Positions 16,622-25,764 of a DNA stretch of 34,432 bases are shown piece after piece (the first letter of the stretch is position 1; every line of letters begins with the position of its first letter). The notes under the pieces are model-generated. The model was given only the letters and a program-made list of their open reading frames with translations. It was not told where the DNA came from and made no database searches. A program made the translations under genes and the position numbers. The stretch lies in NCBI GenBank assembly GCA_018062105.1, contig JAGOSV010000007.1, forward strand, positions 1 to 34,432, given 5' to 3'. Source of the DNA: Sterolibacterium sp. Lineage in GTDB: Bacteria > Pseudomonadota > Gammaproteobacteria > Burkholderiales > Rhodocyclaceae.

Positions 16622-17869
16622 TTACAGCTTCCAGCCCCAGGCGATGCCTAGGATGTCTTCCTTGAGGTGCACGTTGGCTTCGCCGCCACCAAAAGGCATG
16701 GCTGGAATCGAGCCGCTGCCGTGGACGGTGTTCTTGAAGGCGTGGGTGTAGGCCACACTCAGCTCGCCCTGGCCAGTCTTCCAGGTAGCGCCCAGCGACA
16801 GATGCTCCTTGATGACCCCCGGGGCGATGATGTTGAACATCGTCTGGTCGGCCGGGATCGGCTGGCTGTTGCGGCTGTAGCCGGCACGCAGGGTCAGGTC
16901 ACGGTTGTAGTCGTAGCTTGCGCCCAGCTTGGTGGCGGTGACATCGCGCCAGCCGAAACCACCGCCATTGGCACTGCCCAGTGGATTGCCGGTGAGCAGG
17001 TTGCTGAGGGGATTGCCGACAGATTTCACGTCGTTGTACTCGATGCGTTGCACTTCGGCGGCCAGGGTCAGGTTGTCCGTCGCTTTCCAGCTTGCGCCGA
17101 TGCCGTAATTGGCCGGAATGTCGAAGCTGCCCTGTTCGGCAAACAGGCCGCGGTATTTGTCGAACTCACCCATGCGGGTCTTCGAGGCCCAGGTGGCGGC
17201 CAGGGTCACGGTCGGCGAGATATGTCCCGTCCAGCCCAGCCGCACGCCCCAACCGTTGCTGGTGTCCCGGCCGCGATCGGTCAGGTTGGCCGGGTCGGCC
17301 GAGGAGCGGGCAAAGGCACCGGCACCCTTCATCGAAAACCGCTGGTGTGCCACATTCAGCGCCACTCCCAGGGCGTGCTCTGGCGTGGCTTTCCAGGCCA
17401 CGGCCGGCGAGATGAAGAGCTGTTCGAGGTTCATGTACAGGGAGCCCGAGGAGCCAAAGCCGGCAAAGGGGTTGCGGCTGTAGTCGGTGTTCATGCCGCC
17501 ATTGCCATAGACGGCCACACCAGCACTCAGGGTCGGGCTCAATTGCTTCACATAACCAAATTCCGGGATGAAGAAATCGCGGCTGTCATTGCCTTCATAG
17601 CGGCCGCTGATCATCGGGTTGCCGGTGATCTCTGCGCCGCGCCTGGGGGCAAACCAGGTCAGGCCGAGATCGAGACGGTCGCCGACGAAGGCCTGGCCGG
17701 CCGGATTGCTGGCGGCGGCCAGGGCATCCTGCGGCAGGGCGATGCCGATGCCGGCGATGCCCTGGGACTTAACGCCGTAGCCATGCTGAAAATAGCCATT
17801 GGTGGCGTGCGCCACCAAGGGGAAGCACAGCAGCAAGGCGGCGGGAAGGAGGGGGTTCTTGAGGATCAT
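16622..17869 (-). CDS. OmpP1/FadL-type outer-membrane transporter
   Basis: The 415-residue protein has a signal peptide (MILKNPLLPAALLLCFPLVA, cleavage after AHA). It is followed by TNGYFQHGYGVKSQGIAG and ALPQDALAAASNPAGQAF, the N-terminal plug signature of FadL proteins. The rest is rich in alternating beta strands and ends GIAWGWKL, a beta-barrel terminal strand. FadL proteins carry hydrophobic compounds such as long-chain fatty acids or aromatic hydrocarbons across the outer membrane. The ATG at 17869 is chosen for its GGAG site and because the signal peptide starts there; an upstream ATG adds 8 residues. It converges with the GGDEF-EAL gene 38 bases away. Substrate is not determinable. 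Confidence 0.93.
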   Translation of the reverse strand: MILKNPLLPAALLLCFPLVAHATNGYFQHGYGVKSQGIAGIGIALPQDALAAASNPAGQAFVGDRLDLGLTWFAPRRGAEITGNPMISGRYEGNDSRDFFIPEFGYVKQLSPTLSAGVAVYGNGGMNTDYSRNPFAGFGSSGSLYMNLEQLFISPAVAWKATPEHALGVALNVAHQRFSMKGAGAFARSSADPANLTDRGRDTSNGWGVRLGWTGHISPTVTLAATWASKTRMGEFDKYRGLFAEQGSFDIPANYGIGASWKATDNLTLAAEVQRIEYNDVKSVGNPLSNLLTGNPLGSANGGGFGWRDVTATKLGASYDYNRDLTLRAGYSRNSQPIPADQTMFNIIAPGVIKEHLSLGATWKTGQGELSVAYTHAFKNTVHGSGSIPAMPFGGGEANVHLKEDILGIAWGWKL

Positions 17870-17924
17870 GCAAGGCTCCGGAGAGGGTGACATGGGCCGG
17901 TACGAATGAAGACTGCCGGCAGAG

Positions 17925-17948
17925 AAAAAAGCCCGTCCGGAGACGGGC
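17925..17948 (-). terminator. Intrinsic terminator of gdhA
   Basis: On the minus strand, GCCCGTC pairs with GACGGGC around a 4-base loop (stem 17931-17937 with 17942-17948), followed by TTTTTT (17930-17925). It ends gdhA transcription before the FadL-type gene. Confidence 0.92.
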
Positions 17949-17985
17949 TGGGGCGAAACGGGGCAACGAGGCGAACCTCGAGGGC

Positions 17986-19329
17986 TCAGATCACGCCTTG
18001 TGCCAGCATGGCTTCGGCCACTTTGACGAAGCCGGCGACGTTAGCGCCATTGACGTAGCTCACCGAGCCATCGGCACGGCGACCGTGTTGCAGGCAGGCT
18101 TCGTGGATGCTGCGCATGATGCCATGCAGACGGGCATCGACTTCTTCGTGTGTCCAGGAAATACGCATCGAGTTTTGCGTCATTTCCAGGCCGGAGGTGG
18201 CGACCCCGCCGGCATTGCTGGCCTTGCCGGGAGCGTAGAGCACGCCGCGGCCTTCAAAGACCTTGACGGCTTCCAGCGTGGAGGGCATGTTCGCCCCTTC
18301 GGCCACGCACTTGACGCCGTTTTTCACCAGCAGCTCGGCATCCTGACCGTTCAGTTCGTTTTGTGTGGCGCAGGGCAGGGCGATATCGACGGGAACATGC
18401 CAGGGCGTGACACCGGGCTGGAAATTAACCTTGGTGCGCTGGGCATAATCGCTGACGCGGCCATAAAGATGATTCTTCACTTCCATCAGCTCGGCCAGTT
18501 TCTCGGTGGTGAAGCCCTCTTCGTCGATGATGGTGCCGCTGGAATCGGAAACGGTGATGACCTTGGCGCCCAGTGCCATGGCTTTTTCGACAGCGTACTG
18601 GGCGACATTGCCCGAGCCGGAGACGCTGACGCGCAGGCCATCGAAGCTCAGACCGCGCTGCTTGAGCATTTCTTCAGCGAAATACACCGTGCCGTAGCCG
18701 GTGGCTTCCGGGCGGATCAGCGAGCCACCATAGCTCAGTCCCTTGCCGGTGAAGACACAGTCGGCGCGGTTGCTGAGTTTTTTCATCATGCCGGCCATGA
18801 AGCCGACTTCGCGTCCGCCCACACCGATGTCACCGGCCGGTACGTCGGTATCCGAACCGACATGGCGGAACAGCTCGCTGACGAAGGCTTGGCAGAAGCG
18901 CATGACTTCGCCAGGGCTGCGACCCTTGGGGTCGAAGTCGGAGCCGCCCTTACCGCCGCCCATGGGGAGCGTGGTCAGCGCGTTCTTGAAGGTCTGTTCA
19001 AAGGCCAGGAACTTGAGGATGGACAGGTTCACCGAGGGGTGAAAGCGCAGGCCGCCCTTGTAGGGGCCGATGGCCGAGCTGTGCTGGATGCGGTAACCAC
19101 GATTGACCTGGACATCACCGTGATCATTGACCCAAGAGACGCGGAAGGTGATGACGCGCTCCGGTTCGACCAGGCGGTCGAGCAGGCCGTGTTCAGCATA
19201 GCGCGGATGCTTTTCGATGAAGGGCCACAGGCTGTCCATCACTTCCGTGACGGCCTGCAGGAACTCGGGTTGGCCAGGATTACGCTCAGCGACGTAAGCC
19301 ATGAAGTTTTCAAGCGAGGTGTATTTCAT
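17986..19329 (-). CDS. gdhA: Glutamate dehydrogenase (NADP-type)
   Basis: The 447-residue enzyme has the same length as E. coli GdhA. It catalyses reductive amination of 2-oxoglutarate with ammonium. The substrate-binding region contains GPYKGGLRFHPSVN and LPMGGGKGGSDFDPKG, with the catalytic lysine in GGGKGG and the following DVPAGDIGVGGREVG. The nucleotide fold has SGSGNVAQYAVEKA. Sequence style is of the small hexameric, NADP-specific group, though cofactor is inferred. The start MKYTSLENFMAYVAERNPGQ fits the family; the ribosome site is weak. A -10-like TATAAA lies about 40 bases upstream (19374-19369) without a clear -35. A strong terminator follows the gene. Confidence 0.97.
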   Translation of the reverse strand: MKYTSLENFMAYVAERNPGQPEFLQAVTEVMDSLWPFIEKHPRYAEHGLLDRLVEPERVITFRVSWVNDHGDVQVNRGYRIQHSSAIGPYKGGLRFHPSVNLSILKFLAFEQTFKNALTTLPMGGGKGGSDFDPKGRSPGEVMRFCQAFVSELFRHVGSDTDVPAGDIGVGGREVGFMAGMMKKLSNRADCVFTGKGLSYGGSLIRPEATGYGTVYFAEEMLKQRGLSFDGLRVSVSGSGNVAQYAVEKAMALGAKVITVSDSSGTIIDEEGFTTEKLAELMEVKNHLYGRVSDYAQRTKVNFQPGVTPWHVPVDIALPCATQNELNGQDAELLVKNGVKCVAEGANMPSTLEAVKVFEGRGVLYAPGKASNAGGVATSGLEMTQNSMRISWTHEEVDARLHGIMRSIHEACLQHGRRADGSVSYVNGANVAGFVKVAEAMLAQGVI

Positions 19330-19503
19330 CGGGGCTGTCCATCATTCATGGGTTGTAAAAGGCTGAATTTTATACCCGCAGGGTTGGTGAGGGGATGAAA
19401 ATTTGGCGGTGGCTCATTGCATGGTGGCAGCAACAGCGACGAACAGCAAAGAATCGTGTTATTTTTCGCGGCTGTGTTCTGATGTGGCGTAAGGAGACAG
19501 GTC

Positions 19504-21033
19504 ATGCAGCATGTCGTGCGGGGGATGTTCGGGCTGGGGCTGGGCTGTCTGGCGCTGTGGGGGCTGGCCGGCTGTAATGGGGGATCATCCGGCGACGCTG
19601 GCACACCGGCTGCGCAGGCAGCAGTCACGACAGTGGAAGGGCCGGTCAAGGGTGGGCTGGGCATGATCTCCGTCAGCTCGACGATGTTTCCGTTGCTGCC
19701 GCTGGGCTATACCGCTAATGAATATTTCGTGTCGGGGACGGCCGGTAGCTTCACAGCAGAGGGTGTGCTGCCTGCGGATGGTTACTGGCAGGTACGGTCG
19801 GCCGGGGATGCAGCGGCCTACAAGACGCGTATCGTCGTCTATCGGCCGCAGAATGCCCGCAATTTCAATGGCACGGTGATCGTTGAATGGCTGAATGTCA
19901 GCGGCGGGCTGGACAGCGCCCCGGGCTGGATCAATGCCCACACCGAACTCATGCGCGAGGGCTATGCCTGGGTGGGCGTGTCGGCGCAGAAGGAAGGGAT
20001 TGATGGCGGCGGCATGATCAGCATGGTGAACCTGCCGCTGAAGAAATTTGATGCCAAGCGTTACGACAGCCTGGTGCATCCGGGGAATCGTTACTCCTAC
20101 GACATGTTCACCCAGGTGGCGCGCCTGCTGCGTCAGCCGGTGGGCGTGAATCCGCTGGAAGGGCTGAATGTGCAGAAGCTGATCGCCAGCGGCGAATCCC
20201 AGTCGGCCATGCGTTTGGTGACTTACGTCAACGGCATCGCTCCGCTGGGCAATGTGTTCGATGGCTACATGATTCACAGCCGGACATTCGGCAACGCCCC
20301 GCTGTCGGGCGATATGCGCCCCGATGAACCCACCGATGTAGTCATGCGCGTGCGCACCGACATCGTGCCGGTCATGACGGTGGAAACCGAGAGTGACCTG
20401 TTCTTGCTCAACTACTTTGGCAGTCGCCAGACGGATGGTACGAACTTCCGCCTGTGGGAGATGGCGGGCACGTCTCATGCCGATCTGTACACGCTGAATG
20501 GCCTGTTCGATCTCAATGGCAGTGACGTGCAATACGCCCAGGTGGCCGAGGTCAGTAAGCCGATGGGCGGGGTGGTGAATTGCGCCCGCCCCATCAATTC
20601 CGGGCCGCAGCATTTCATTGTCAGCGCTGCCTATGCCGCCCTCAATCGCTGGGTGACCCTGGGGGTGCCGCCGGCCATCGCCCCGCGCCTGGCCACCAAT
20701 GCTGCCGGCACGGGCTTCGTTATCGATGCCTATGGCAATGTGCAGGGCGGCATCCGCACGCCCTTTGTCGATGTGCCGACCGCTACCTTGTCGGCTTATG
20801 GCCAGCCGGGCAGCATGCAGACCATCGGCAAGGATGCCCAGAGCTTCTGTTTCCTGTTCGGGACGACGACCCTGTTCGACAGCAGCCGGCTGAAGCAGCT
20901 CTATCCGACCCACACGGCGTATGTGAATGCCGTCAATGCCTCAACCGATGCAGCGCTCGCCCAAGGCTTCCTGCTGGCCCCCGATGCTGCCCTCATCAAG
21001 AAGGCAGCGCAGGCGTCGACGGTCGGTAACTGA
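19504..21033 (+). CDS. Lipoprotein of the alpha/beta-hydrolase domain family
   Basis: The 509-residue protein has a lipoprotein signal with lipobox LAGC (Cys24), so it is probably anchored in the cell envelope. The mature part shows the pattern of the alpha/beta-hydrolase domain family (Pfam Abhydrolase_10 type): VIVEWLNVSGGLDSAPGW, GYAWVGVSAQKEGIDGGG, the nucleophile elbow ASGESQSAMRL (about residue 228-238) and a likely catalytic histidine in WEMAGTSHADLY. Substrates are unknown; an esterase activity is plausible. AAGGAGA lies 6 bases before the ATG. It is a single gene between divergent gdhA and the defense operon, and marks the last ordinary chromosomal gene before the island. Confidence 0.85.
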   Translation: MQHVVRGMFGLGLGCLALWGLAGCNGGSSGDAGTPAAQAAVTTVEGPVKGGLGMISVSSTMFPLLPLGYTANEYFVSGTAGSFTAEGVLPADGYWQVRSAGDAAAYKTRIVVYRPQNARNFNGTVIVEWLNVSGGLDSAPGWINAHTELMREGYAWVGVSAQKEGIDGGGMISMVNLPLKKFDAKRYDSLVHPGNRYSYDMFTQVARLLRQPVGVNPLEGLNVQKLIASGESQSAMRLVTYVNGIAPLGNVFDGYMIHSRTFGNAPLSGDMRPDEPTDVVMRVRTDIVPVMTVETESDLFLLNYFGSRQTDGTNFRLWEMAGTSHADLYTLNGLFDLNGSDVQYAQVAEVSKPMGGVVNCARPINSGPQHFIVSAAYAALNRWVTLGVPPAIAPRLATNAAGTGFVIDAYGNVQGGIRTPFVDVPTATLSAYGQPGSMQTIGKDAQSFCFLFGTTTLFDSSRLKQLYPTHTAYVNAVNASTDAALAQGFLLAPDAALIKKAAQASTVGN

Positions 21034-21112
21034 ATATTGCCAGAACATTGCCAGAGGCTACTGTACTGGATACCGCTGTGCTTTGAGAAGGTGGTGCCGT
21101 TCGCTCATCCCG

Positions 21113-21132
21113 CGACGATCGTTGCATCGTCG
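21113..21132. repeat. Short hairpin in the island-boundary gap
   Basis: CGACGAT (21113-21119) pairs perfectly with ATCGTCG (21126-21132). No T-tract follows. Role unknown. Confidence 0.4.
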
Positions 21133-21148
21133 TCCAGGTTGAAGCCGG

Positions 21149-21178
21149 GTGAGCAAGCCCCCAACCATGCTCACTTTT
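21149..21178 (+). terminator. Weak terminator after the hydrolase gene
   Basis: GTGAGCA (21149-21155) and TGCTCAC (21168-21174) form a 7-base stem with a 12-base loop followed by TTTT (21175-21178). It is the best candidate for ending hydrolase transcription before the BREX operon. Confidence 0.45.
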
Positions 21179-21194
21179 GGAAGCGGGCACCTAT

Positions 21195-21216
21195 TTGGCA
21201 TCTGGTTGGTATCTGG
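21195..21216 (+). repeat. Tandem 11-base direct repeat upstream of the BREX operon
   Basis: TTGGCATCTGG and TTGGTATCTGG are adjacent, differing at one base, 73 bases before the first operon gene. Their position in the predicted promoter region makes them a candidate operator. Confidence 0.45.
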
Positions 21217-21288
21217 TCTGCCTAGGCTCACTATGGCAAAATCTGCAATCTTTGGCAATCCCAATTCAACATCGGCAAAGGCTGGGCG

Positions 21289-21504
21289 ATGGCAAACGTT
21301 GACGATGAAATTCTGACGCTGGACGAAGTTGCGGCCTACCTGAAGGCGGGCAAGCGCACGGTCTACCGCCTTGCGGCTGAAGGCAAGCTCCCCGCTTTCA
21401 AGTTGGGTGGCACGTGGCGCTTCCGGCGCACTGAGCTGGATCGCTGGATTGCAAACCGTATCGACACGCACAGCCAATCCAATCCAGACGGAGATGCGCC
21501 GTGA
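21289..21504 (+). CDS. Small excisionase-type helix-turn-helix protein
   Basis: The 71-residue protein consists almost wholly of a winged-HTH of the HTH_17/excisionase type: ILTLDEVAAYLKAGKRTVYR (residues 8-27) followed by the wing LGGTWRFRRTELDRWI. Such domains bind DNA as regulators or recombination directionality factors. It is the first gene of the defense operon and its TGA overlaps the GTG of brxF by 4 bases, so it is translated with BREX genes. It is more likely a regulator of this operon than an excisionase, since no integrase is seen, but this is inference. Tandem 11-base repeats upstream could be its target. Confidence 0.8.
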   Translation: MANVDDEILTLDEVAAYLKAGKRTVYRLAAEGKLPAFKLGGTWRFRRTELDRWIANRIDTHSQSNPDGDAP

Positions 21505-22016
21505 GCGGGCCTGTCTCCCAAGGCATTCCCAGCAATCCGGTACTCGACAGGCTTGAGCGGCTGGTCGGCGAAATCGGCGATCTTCAAAGCAAGCTGATCC
21601 TGCTGGTGGGCAACGGCGGCAAGACCCGGCTCCTGCGCACATTGGCACAGCGGCTGAACGTCGCGCCGTTCAATCTCGGCGTGGAGCTGGGGCATCGGCT
21701 GGCGGCTACGCCTGTGTCCGAGCGCGGCTTCTCGGCGAACGAACTGCTGCGCGAATTGACCGACAGCGCGCGCGGTGACGCGCCGCTGATGCTCGACAAC
21801 CTCGAAGTGCTGTTCGAGCCGAGCCTGAAGATCAATCCGCTCGACCTCATCAAACGGCTGGCGCATTCGTGCCGCGTCGTCGCCGTGTGGCCGGGTGAAA
21901 TGCGTGATGACCGCTTGGTGTACGCCAGCATGGGGCATCCCGAATACCGCGACTACACCCGCGATGGCGTCGTCGTTTTTGAAGCGGCGCAGGGCCAGCA
22001 AGGAACCAGAACATGA
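21501..22016 (+). CDS. brxF: BREX-3 P-loop protein BrxF
   Basis: The 171-residue protein is a small NTPase-like protein. It has a short glycine loop LLVGNGGKTRLL (residues 34-45) and a Walker-B-like LMLDNLE (96-102), in the position and size of BrxF, the first core gene of type 3 BREX. Its role is thought to be ATP-dependent help for BrxC, but the mechanism is not established. The P-loop is shorter than the canonical GxxxxGK[ST], an oddity discussed in the findings. It starts with GTG overlapping the previous stop and its own stop overlaps the brxC ATG (ATGA). Assignment rests on context plus motif pattern. Confidence 0.8.
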   Translation: MSGPVSQGIPSNPVLDRLERLVGEIGDLQSKLILLVGNGGKTRLLRTLAQRLNVAPFNLGVELGHRLAATPVSERGFSANELLRELTDSARGDAPLMLDNLEVLFEPSLKINPLDLIKRLAHSCRVVAVWPGEMRDDRLVYASMGHPEYRDYTRDGVVVFEAAQGQQGTRT

Positions 22017-25000
22017 AATACAAAGACCTGATTCAGTTCGAACAGATCGAATCCGTCGTCCAACTGCTCGACGCCGACCGCCCGGACGAAGCCAAGAAGC
22101 TCGTCTCGACCTTCGTCATCTCCGACGACATGGCCGAGCGCATCGCCAAGCTCATGGTGCCGCAGCTTGGCTTCGACGAAGCGGTCGATCACAAGGGCGT
22201 GCTCATCGTCGGCAACTACGGCACCGGTAAATCGCACTTGATGTCGGTGCTGTCGCTGGTGGCCGAGGACGCGGCCTACGCGCCGATGATCCGTCACCCC
22301 AAGGTCGTGGATGCCGTTGCTTCTATCGCCGGGAAGTTCAAGGTGCTGCGTATCGAGATCGGCGGGCTGGAAATGCCGCTGCGCCAGGTCATTACCCAGC
22401 AGCTTGAACGCTTCCTCAAGAAACTCGGCGTGGACTTCACCTTCCCAGCGGCGGATCAGGAACTGAACAACAAGGATTCCTTCGAGGAAATGATGGCCGC
22501 GTTCGGCGAGAAATTCCCGAGCCAGGGGCTGCTGCTCGTGGTGGACGAGTTCCTCGAATACCTGCAATCGCGCCGCGATCACGAACTGGTGCTCGACTTG
22601 GCCATTCTGCGCCAGATCGGTGAAGTCGCGAAACACCTGAAATTTCGCTTCGTGGCGGGTGTGCAGGAAGCCATCTTCGACAGTGGCCGCTTCCAGCACG
22701 TTGCCGACAGCATTCGCCGCGTCAATGAACGTTTCACGCAAATCCTGATTGACCGTCAGGACGTGAGCTTCGTTGTCTCCGCGCGCCTGCTCAAGAAATC
22801 CGCCGACCAGCAGAACAAAATCCGCGACTACCTCAAGCCCTTCGCCAAGTTCTACGGCTCGATGAACGAGCGCATGGACGAGTACGTCCGGCTGTTCCCG
22901 GTGCATCCGGACTACCTCAAGACCTTCGAGCAGATTCACTTCACCGAAAAACGCGGCGCGCTCAAGACCATCGAAGCCGCGATGCAGGCCATCCTCGATC
23001 AGGACGTGCCCACCGACCGCCCACAACTGATCGCCTACGAGAGCTTCTGGAACACGGTCAAGAGCAATCAGGTGCTGCGCGCCGACCCCAACATCAAGGA
23101 AGTGCTGCGCGTCTCCGAAGTGCTGGAATCCCGCATCCAGCAGGCATTCACGCGCCCGGCCTACAAGCCGATGGCGCTGCGTGTCATCAACGGCTTGGCC
23201 GTGCATCGTCTGACCACCGGCGGCGACATCCACATCCCGATTGGCCCCACCGCCGCCGAACTGCGCGACGCCCTGTGCCTGTTCCAGTCCGGTGTCGAGG
23301 ATATGCCTGGCGAACCTGCCGAGAACCTGCTGTCGATGGTGCAGACGGTGATGCGTGAGGTGCTGAAAACCGTCAACGGTCAGTTCATCTCCAAGGCAGC
23401 CGACACGGAACAGTATTACCTCGATCTGAAGAAGGACATCGACTACGACGCCCAGATCGAAAAACGTGCCGAAGCCCTGTCCGACGATGCACTCGACCGC
23501 GCCTACTACAGCGCCGTCAAGGCACTGATGGAGTGCAGCGACGACCTGCGTTACCCCGGTTTCCAAATCTGGCAATACCAGATCGAGTGGCAGGAACGCC
23601 GCGTCGAACGCCTGGGCTACCTGTTCTTCGGCGCGCCCAACGACCGCCCCACGGCGCAGCCGGAGCGCGACTTCTACATCTACTTCATCCAGCCCTTCGA
23701 CAAGCCGCGCTTTACCGATACGCAGCAACCGGACGAAGTGTTCTTCCGCCTGAAATCGCCGGACGAGGACTACAAGCGTCACCTGTCGCAATACGCAGCC
23801 TCGCTGGACTTGGCATCCACCGCCAGCGGCGGCGCAAAAGCCGTCTATCAGTCCAAGGCGCAGGATTCTTTGCGCGCGATGAGCAAGTGGTTGCAAGAAA
23901 AGCAGCTCACCGCTTTTGAAGTCACCTATCAAGGCAAGGCCAAAACGCTGCAAGACTGGGCCAAGGGCGTCTCACTGCGCGACCGCGCACGCTTGGGGCC
24001 GGATGAACGCATCAACTTCCGCGACATCGTGAACATCGTCTCGGGTTTGGTCTTGGCCCAGCGTTTTGCCGACATCGCACCCGAATACCCCAAGTTTCCG
24101 GTGCTGGTCACCGAGGCCAACCGCAAATCGCTCATCACCAGCACGCTGCGCGCACTGGCAGGCGGCGCGCGCACGAAGGACGCCACCGCCGTGCTCGACG
24201 CGCTGGAAGTGCTCGATGGCGAACGCATCGATCCGGCGCAGTCACGTTATGCCCAAGAAATCCTGAACCGCCTCAAGGCCAAGGGCCACGGCCAGGTGCT
24301 CAACCGCAACGAACTCATCACCGGTGCGACTGACGTGGAGTATTTCGCGCCCGCCAAGCTCCGTCTGGAACCTGATCTGCTCGTCGCGGTGTTGGGCACG
24401 CTGGTGTATTCCGGCGACATCGTGCTTTCCATCACTGGCGACAAGATCGACTCCGGCAAGCTTGCCCTGCTGTCCGAACGCTCGCTCGACGAACTCAAAG
24501 CGTTCAAGCACATCGAAGCACCCAAGGAAATCAACCTCGCGGTGCTGCGCGCGCTGTTCGAGTTGCTCGGCTTGCCATCCGGTCTGGCGCAAAAGGCCAG
24601 TCAGGGCGACACGGAGCCGGTCGTCGCTTTGCAAGAGAAGGTCAGCGCGCTGGTGCCGCGCGTGCTCAAGGCAGGCTCCGATCTCCAGCAAGGCAAGCTC
24701 GGCTTCTGGGGCCAGAACCTGCTGCGCGACGAAGAAGCCAAGGACTGGTATGCGCGGCTGGACGCACTCAAGAAGTTCACCGAGTCGCTCTCGCCCTACA
24801 ACACCGTCGGCAAGCTCAAGAACCTGCGCGTTACGCAGGAAGACCTCGACACCCAGAAGAAGAATCTGGACGTGCTCACCGGCGTCGAGCGCCTGCTGGA
24901 ACTGGTGGGTGAACTCGGTGGCACTTCGTCCTACCTGTCGCAGGCGGAAATGGTCTTGCAGCCCGGCCACGACTGGGTGAAGCAGGCCGAGGCCGCGCGC

Positions 25001-25753
25001 AAGGCGCTGTTCGACAAGCTGGGCGAAGACCGTACGGCGGAACGTGCCGCCACCGTACTCGGTGAAGGTCGCCAGACGTTGGCGCAACTCAAAAAGGATT
25101 ACATCGCCGCCTACATCGCCAGCCACAGCAAGGCGCGGCTGGGTGTATCCGAGGAGAAAGCCCGCAACGCCCTGCGGCGCGACGACCGCTTGCTGTCCCT
25201 GCGCGTGCTGGCAGGCGTTTCCTTGATGCCCACCAGCCAGCTCACTTCCTTTGAAGACGCGCTCAATGGCCTGAAAAGCTGCTCCGCGCTGGACGAGCCC
25301 ACGCTGCTCACCAGCCCGGTGTGCCCGCACTGCCAGTTCCGCCCGTCCGCCGAACAACTGGAACTGCTGCCCGCCGCCAACCGCCTGAACAAGCTCGACG
25401 ACGATCTGGATCAGTTGCAGGCCAACTGGCAACAAACCCTGCTGGAAAATCTGGAAGATCCGTTCACGCAGGACAGCCTGGGCCTGCTGCCGCCTGCGGC
25501 CAAGAAGCTGATCGACGCCTTCCTTGCCGCGCGCAAGCTGCCGGAGCCGGTGACATCCGATTTCGCCAGCGCCGTGCAGGAAGCCCTGTCCGGTCTGGAG
25601 AAGATCGCGGTCACCACCGGCGAACTGCGCCAAGCCCTGCTGCAAGGCGGCTCACCCGCCACGCCCGAAGAACTGCGCAAGCGGTTCGACGCGCTCATCA
25701 GCGAGCGCGGCAAGGGTAAGGACGCCACCAAGCTGCGCTTCGTCATCGAGTGA
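22013..25753 (+). CDS. brxC: BREX ATPase BrxC/PglY (DUF6079 family)
   Basis: The 1246-residue ATPase has a canonical Walker A GNYGTGKSH (residues 67-75), a Walker B LLLVVDEFLEY (173-183) and a long C-terminal region with SPVCPHCQF (CxxC). These features and its size, between brxF and the methyltransferase, fit BrxC/PglY. That large ATPase is required by BREX for phage exclusion and, in some systems, for methylation. It acts in the cytoplasm on DNA together with the methyltransferase and PglZ. The gene appears intact. ATGA overlap with brxF and GTGA overlap of its stop with an upstream in-frame GTG of the next gene indicate tight coupling. Confidence 0.9.
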   Translation: MKYKDLIQFEQIESVVQLLDADRPDEAKKLVSTFVISDDMAERIAKLMVPQLGFDEAVDHKGVLIVGNYGTGKSHLMSVLSLVAEDAAYAPMIRHPKVVDAVASIAGKFKVLRIEIGGLEMPLRQVITQQLERFLKKLGVDFTFPAADQELNNKDSFEEMMAAFGEKFPSQGLLLVVDEFLEYLQSRRDHELVLDLAILRQIGEVAKHLKFRFVAGVQEAIFDSGRFQHVADSIRRVNERFTQILIDRQDVSFVVSARLLKKSADQQNKIRDYLKPFAKFYGSMNERMDEYVRLFPVHPDYLKTFEQIHFTEKRGALKTIEAAMQAILDQDVPTDRPQLIAYESFWNTVKSNQVLRADPNIKEVLRVSEVLESRIQQAFTRPAYKPMALRVINGLAVHRLTTGGDIHIPIGPTAAELRDALCLFQSGVEDMPGEPAENLLSMVQTVMREVLKTVNGQFISKAADTEQYYLDLKKDIDYDAQIEKRAEALSDDALDRAYYSAVKALMECSDDLRYPGFQIWQYQIEWQERRVERLGYLFFGAPNDRPTAQPERDFYIYFIQPFDKPRFTDTQQPDEVFFRLKSPDEDYKRHLSQYAASLDLASTASGGAKAVYQSKAQDSLRAMSKWLQEKQLTAFEVTYQGKAKTLQDWAKGVSLRDRARLGPDERINFRDIVNIVSGLVLAQRFADIAPEYPKFPVLVTEANRKSLITSTLRALAGGARTKDATAVLDALEVLDGERIDPAQSRYAQEILNRLKAKGHGQVLNRNELITGATDVEYFAPAKLRLEPDLLVAVLGTLVYSGDIVLSITGDKIDSGKLALLSERSLDELKAFKHIEAPKEINLAVLRALFELLGLPSGLAQKASQGDTEPVVALQEKVSALVPRVLKAGSDLQQGKLGFWGQNLLRDEEAKDWYARLDALKKFTESLSPYNTVGKLKNLRVTQEDLDTQKKNLDVLTGVERLLELVGELGGTSSYLSQAEMVLQPGHDWVKQAEAARKALFDKLGEDRTAERAATVLGEGRQTLAQLKKDYIAAYIASHSKARLGVSEEKARNALRRDDRLLSLRVLAGVSLMPTSQLTSFEDALNGLKSCSALDEPTLLTSPVCPHCQFRPSAEQLELLPAANRLNKLDDDLDQLQANWQQTLLENLEDPFTQDSLGLLPPAAKKLIDAFLAARKLPEPVTSDFASAVQEALSGLEKIAVTTGELRQALLQGGSPATPEELRKRFDALISERGKGKDATKLRFVIE

Positions 25754-25764
25754 AGGAGATCAAC

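Noticed and set aside
21034-21288. tRNA or attachment site at the island boundary
   Set aside because: No cloverleaf and no repeated attachment core could be found, and there is no integrase in the window.
21953-23953. Long antisense frame opposite brxC
   Set aside because: Mirror image of strongly biased codons in brxC; no domain pattern, and it would overlap brxF and brxC completely.
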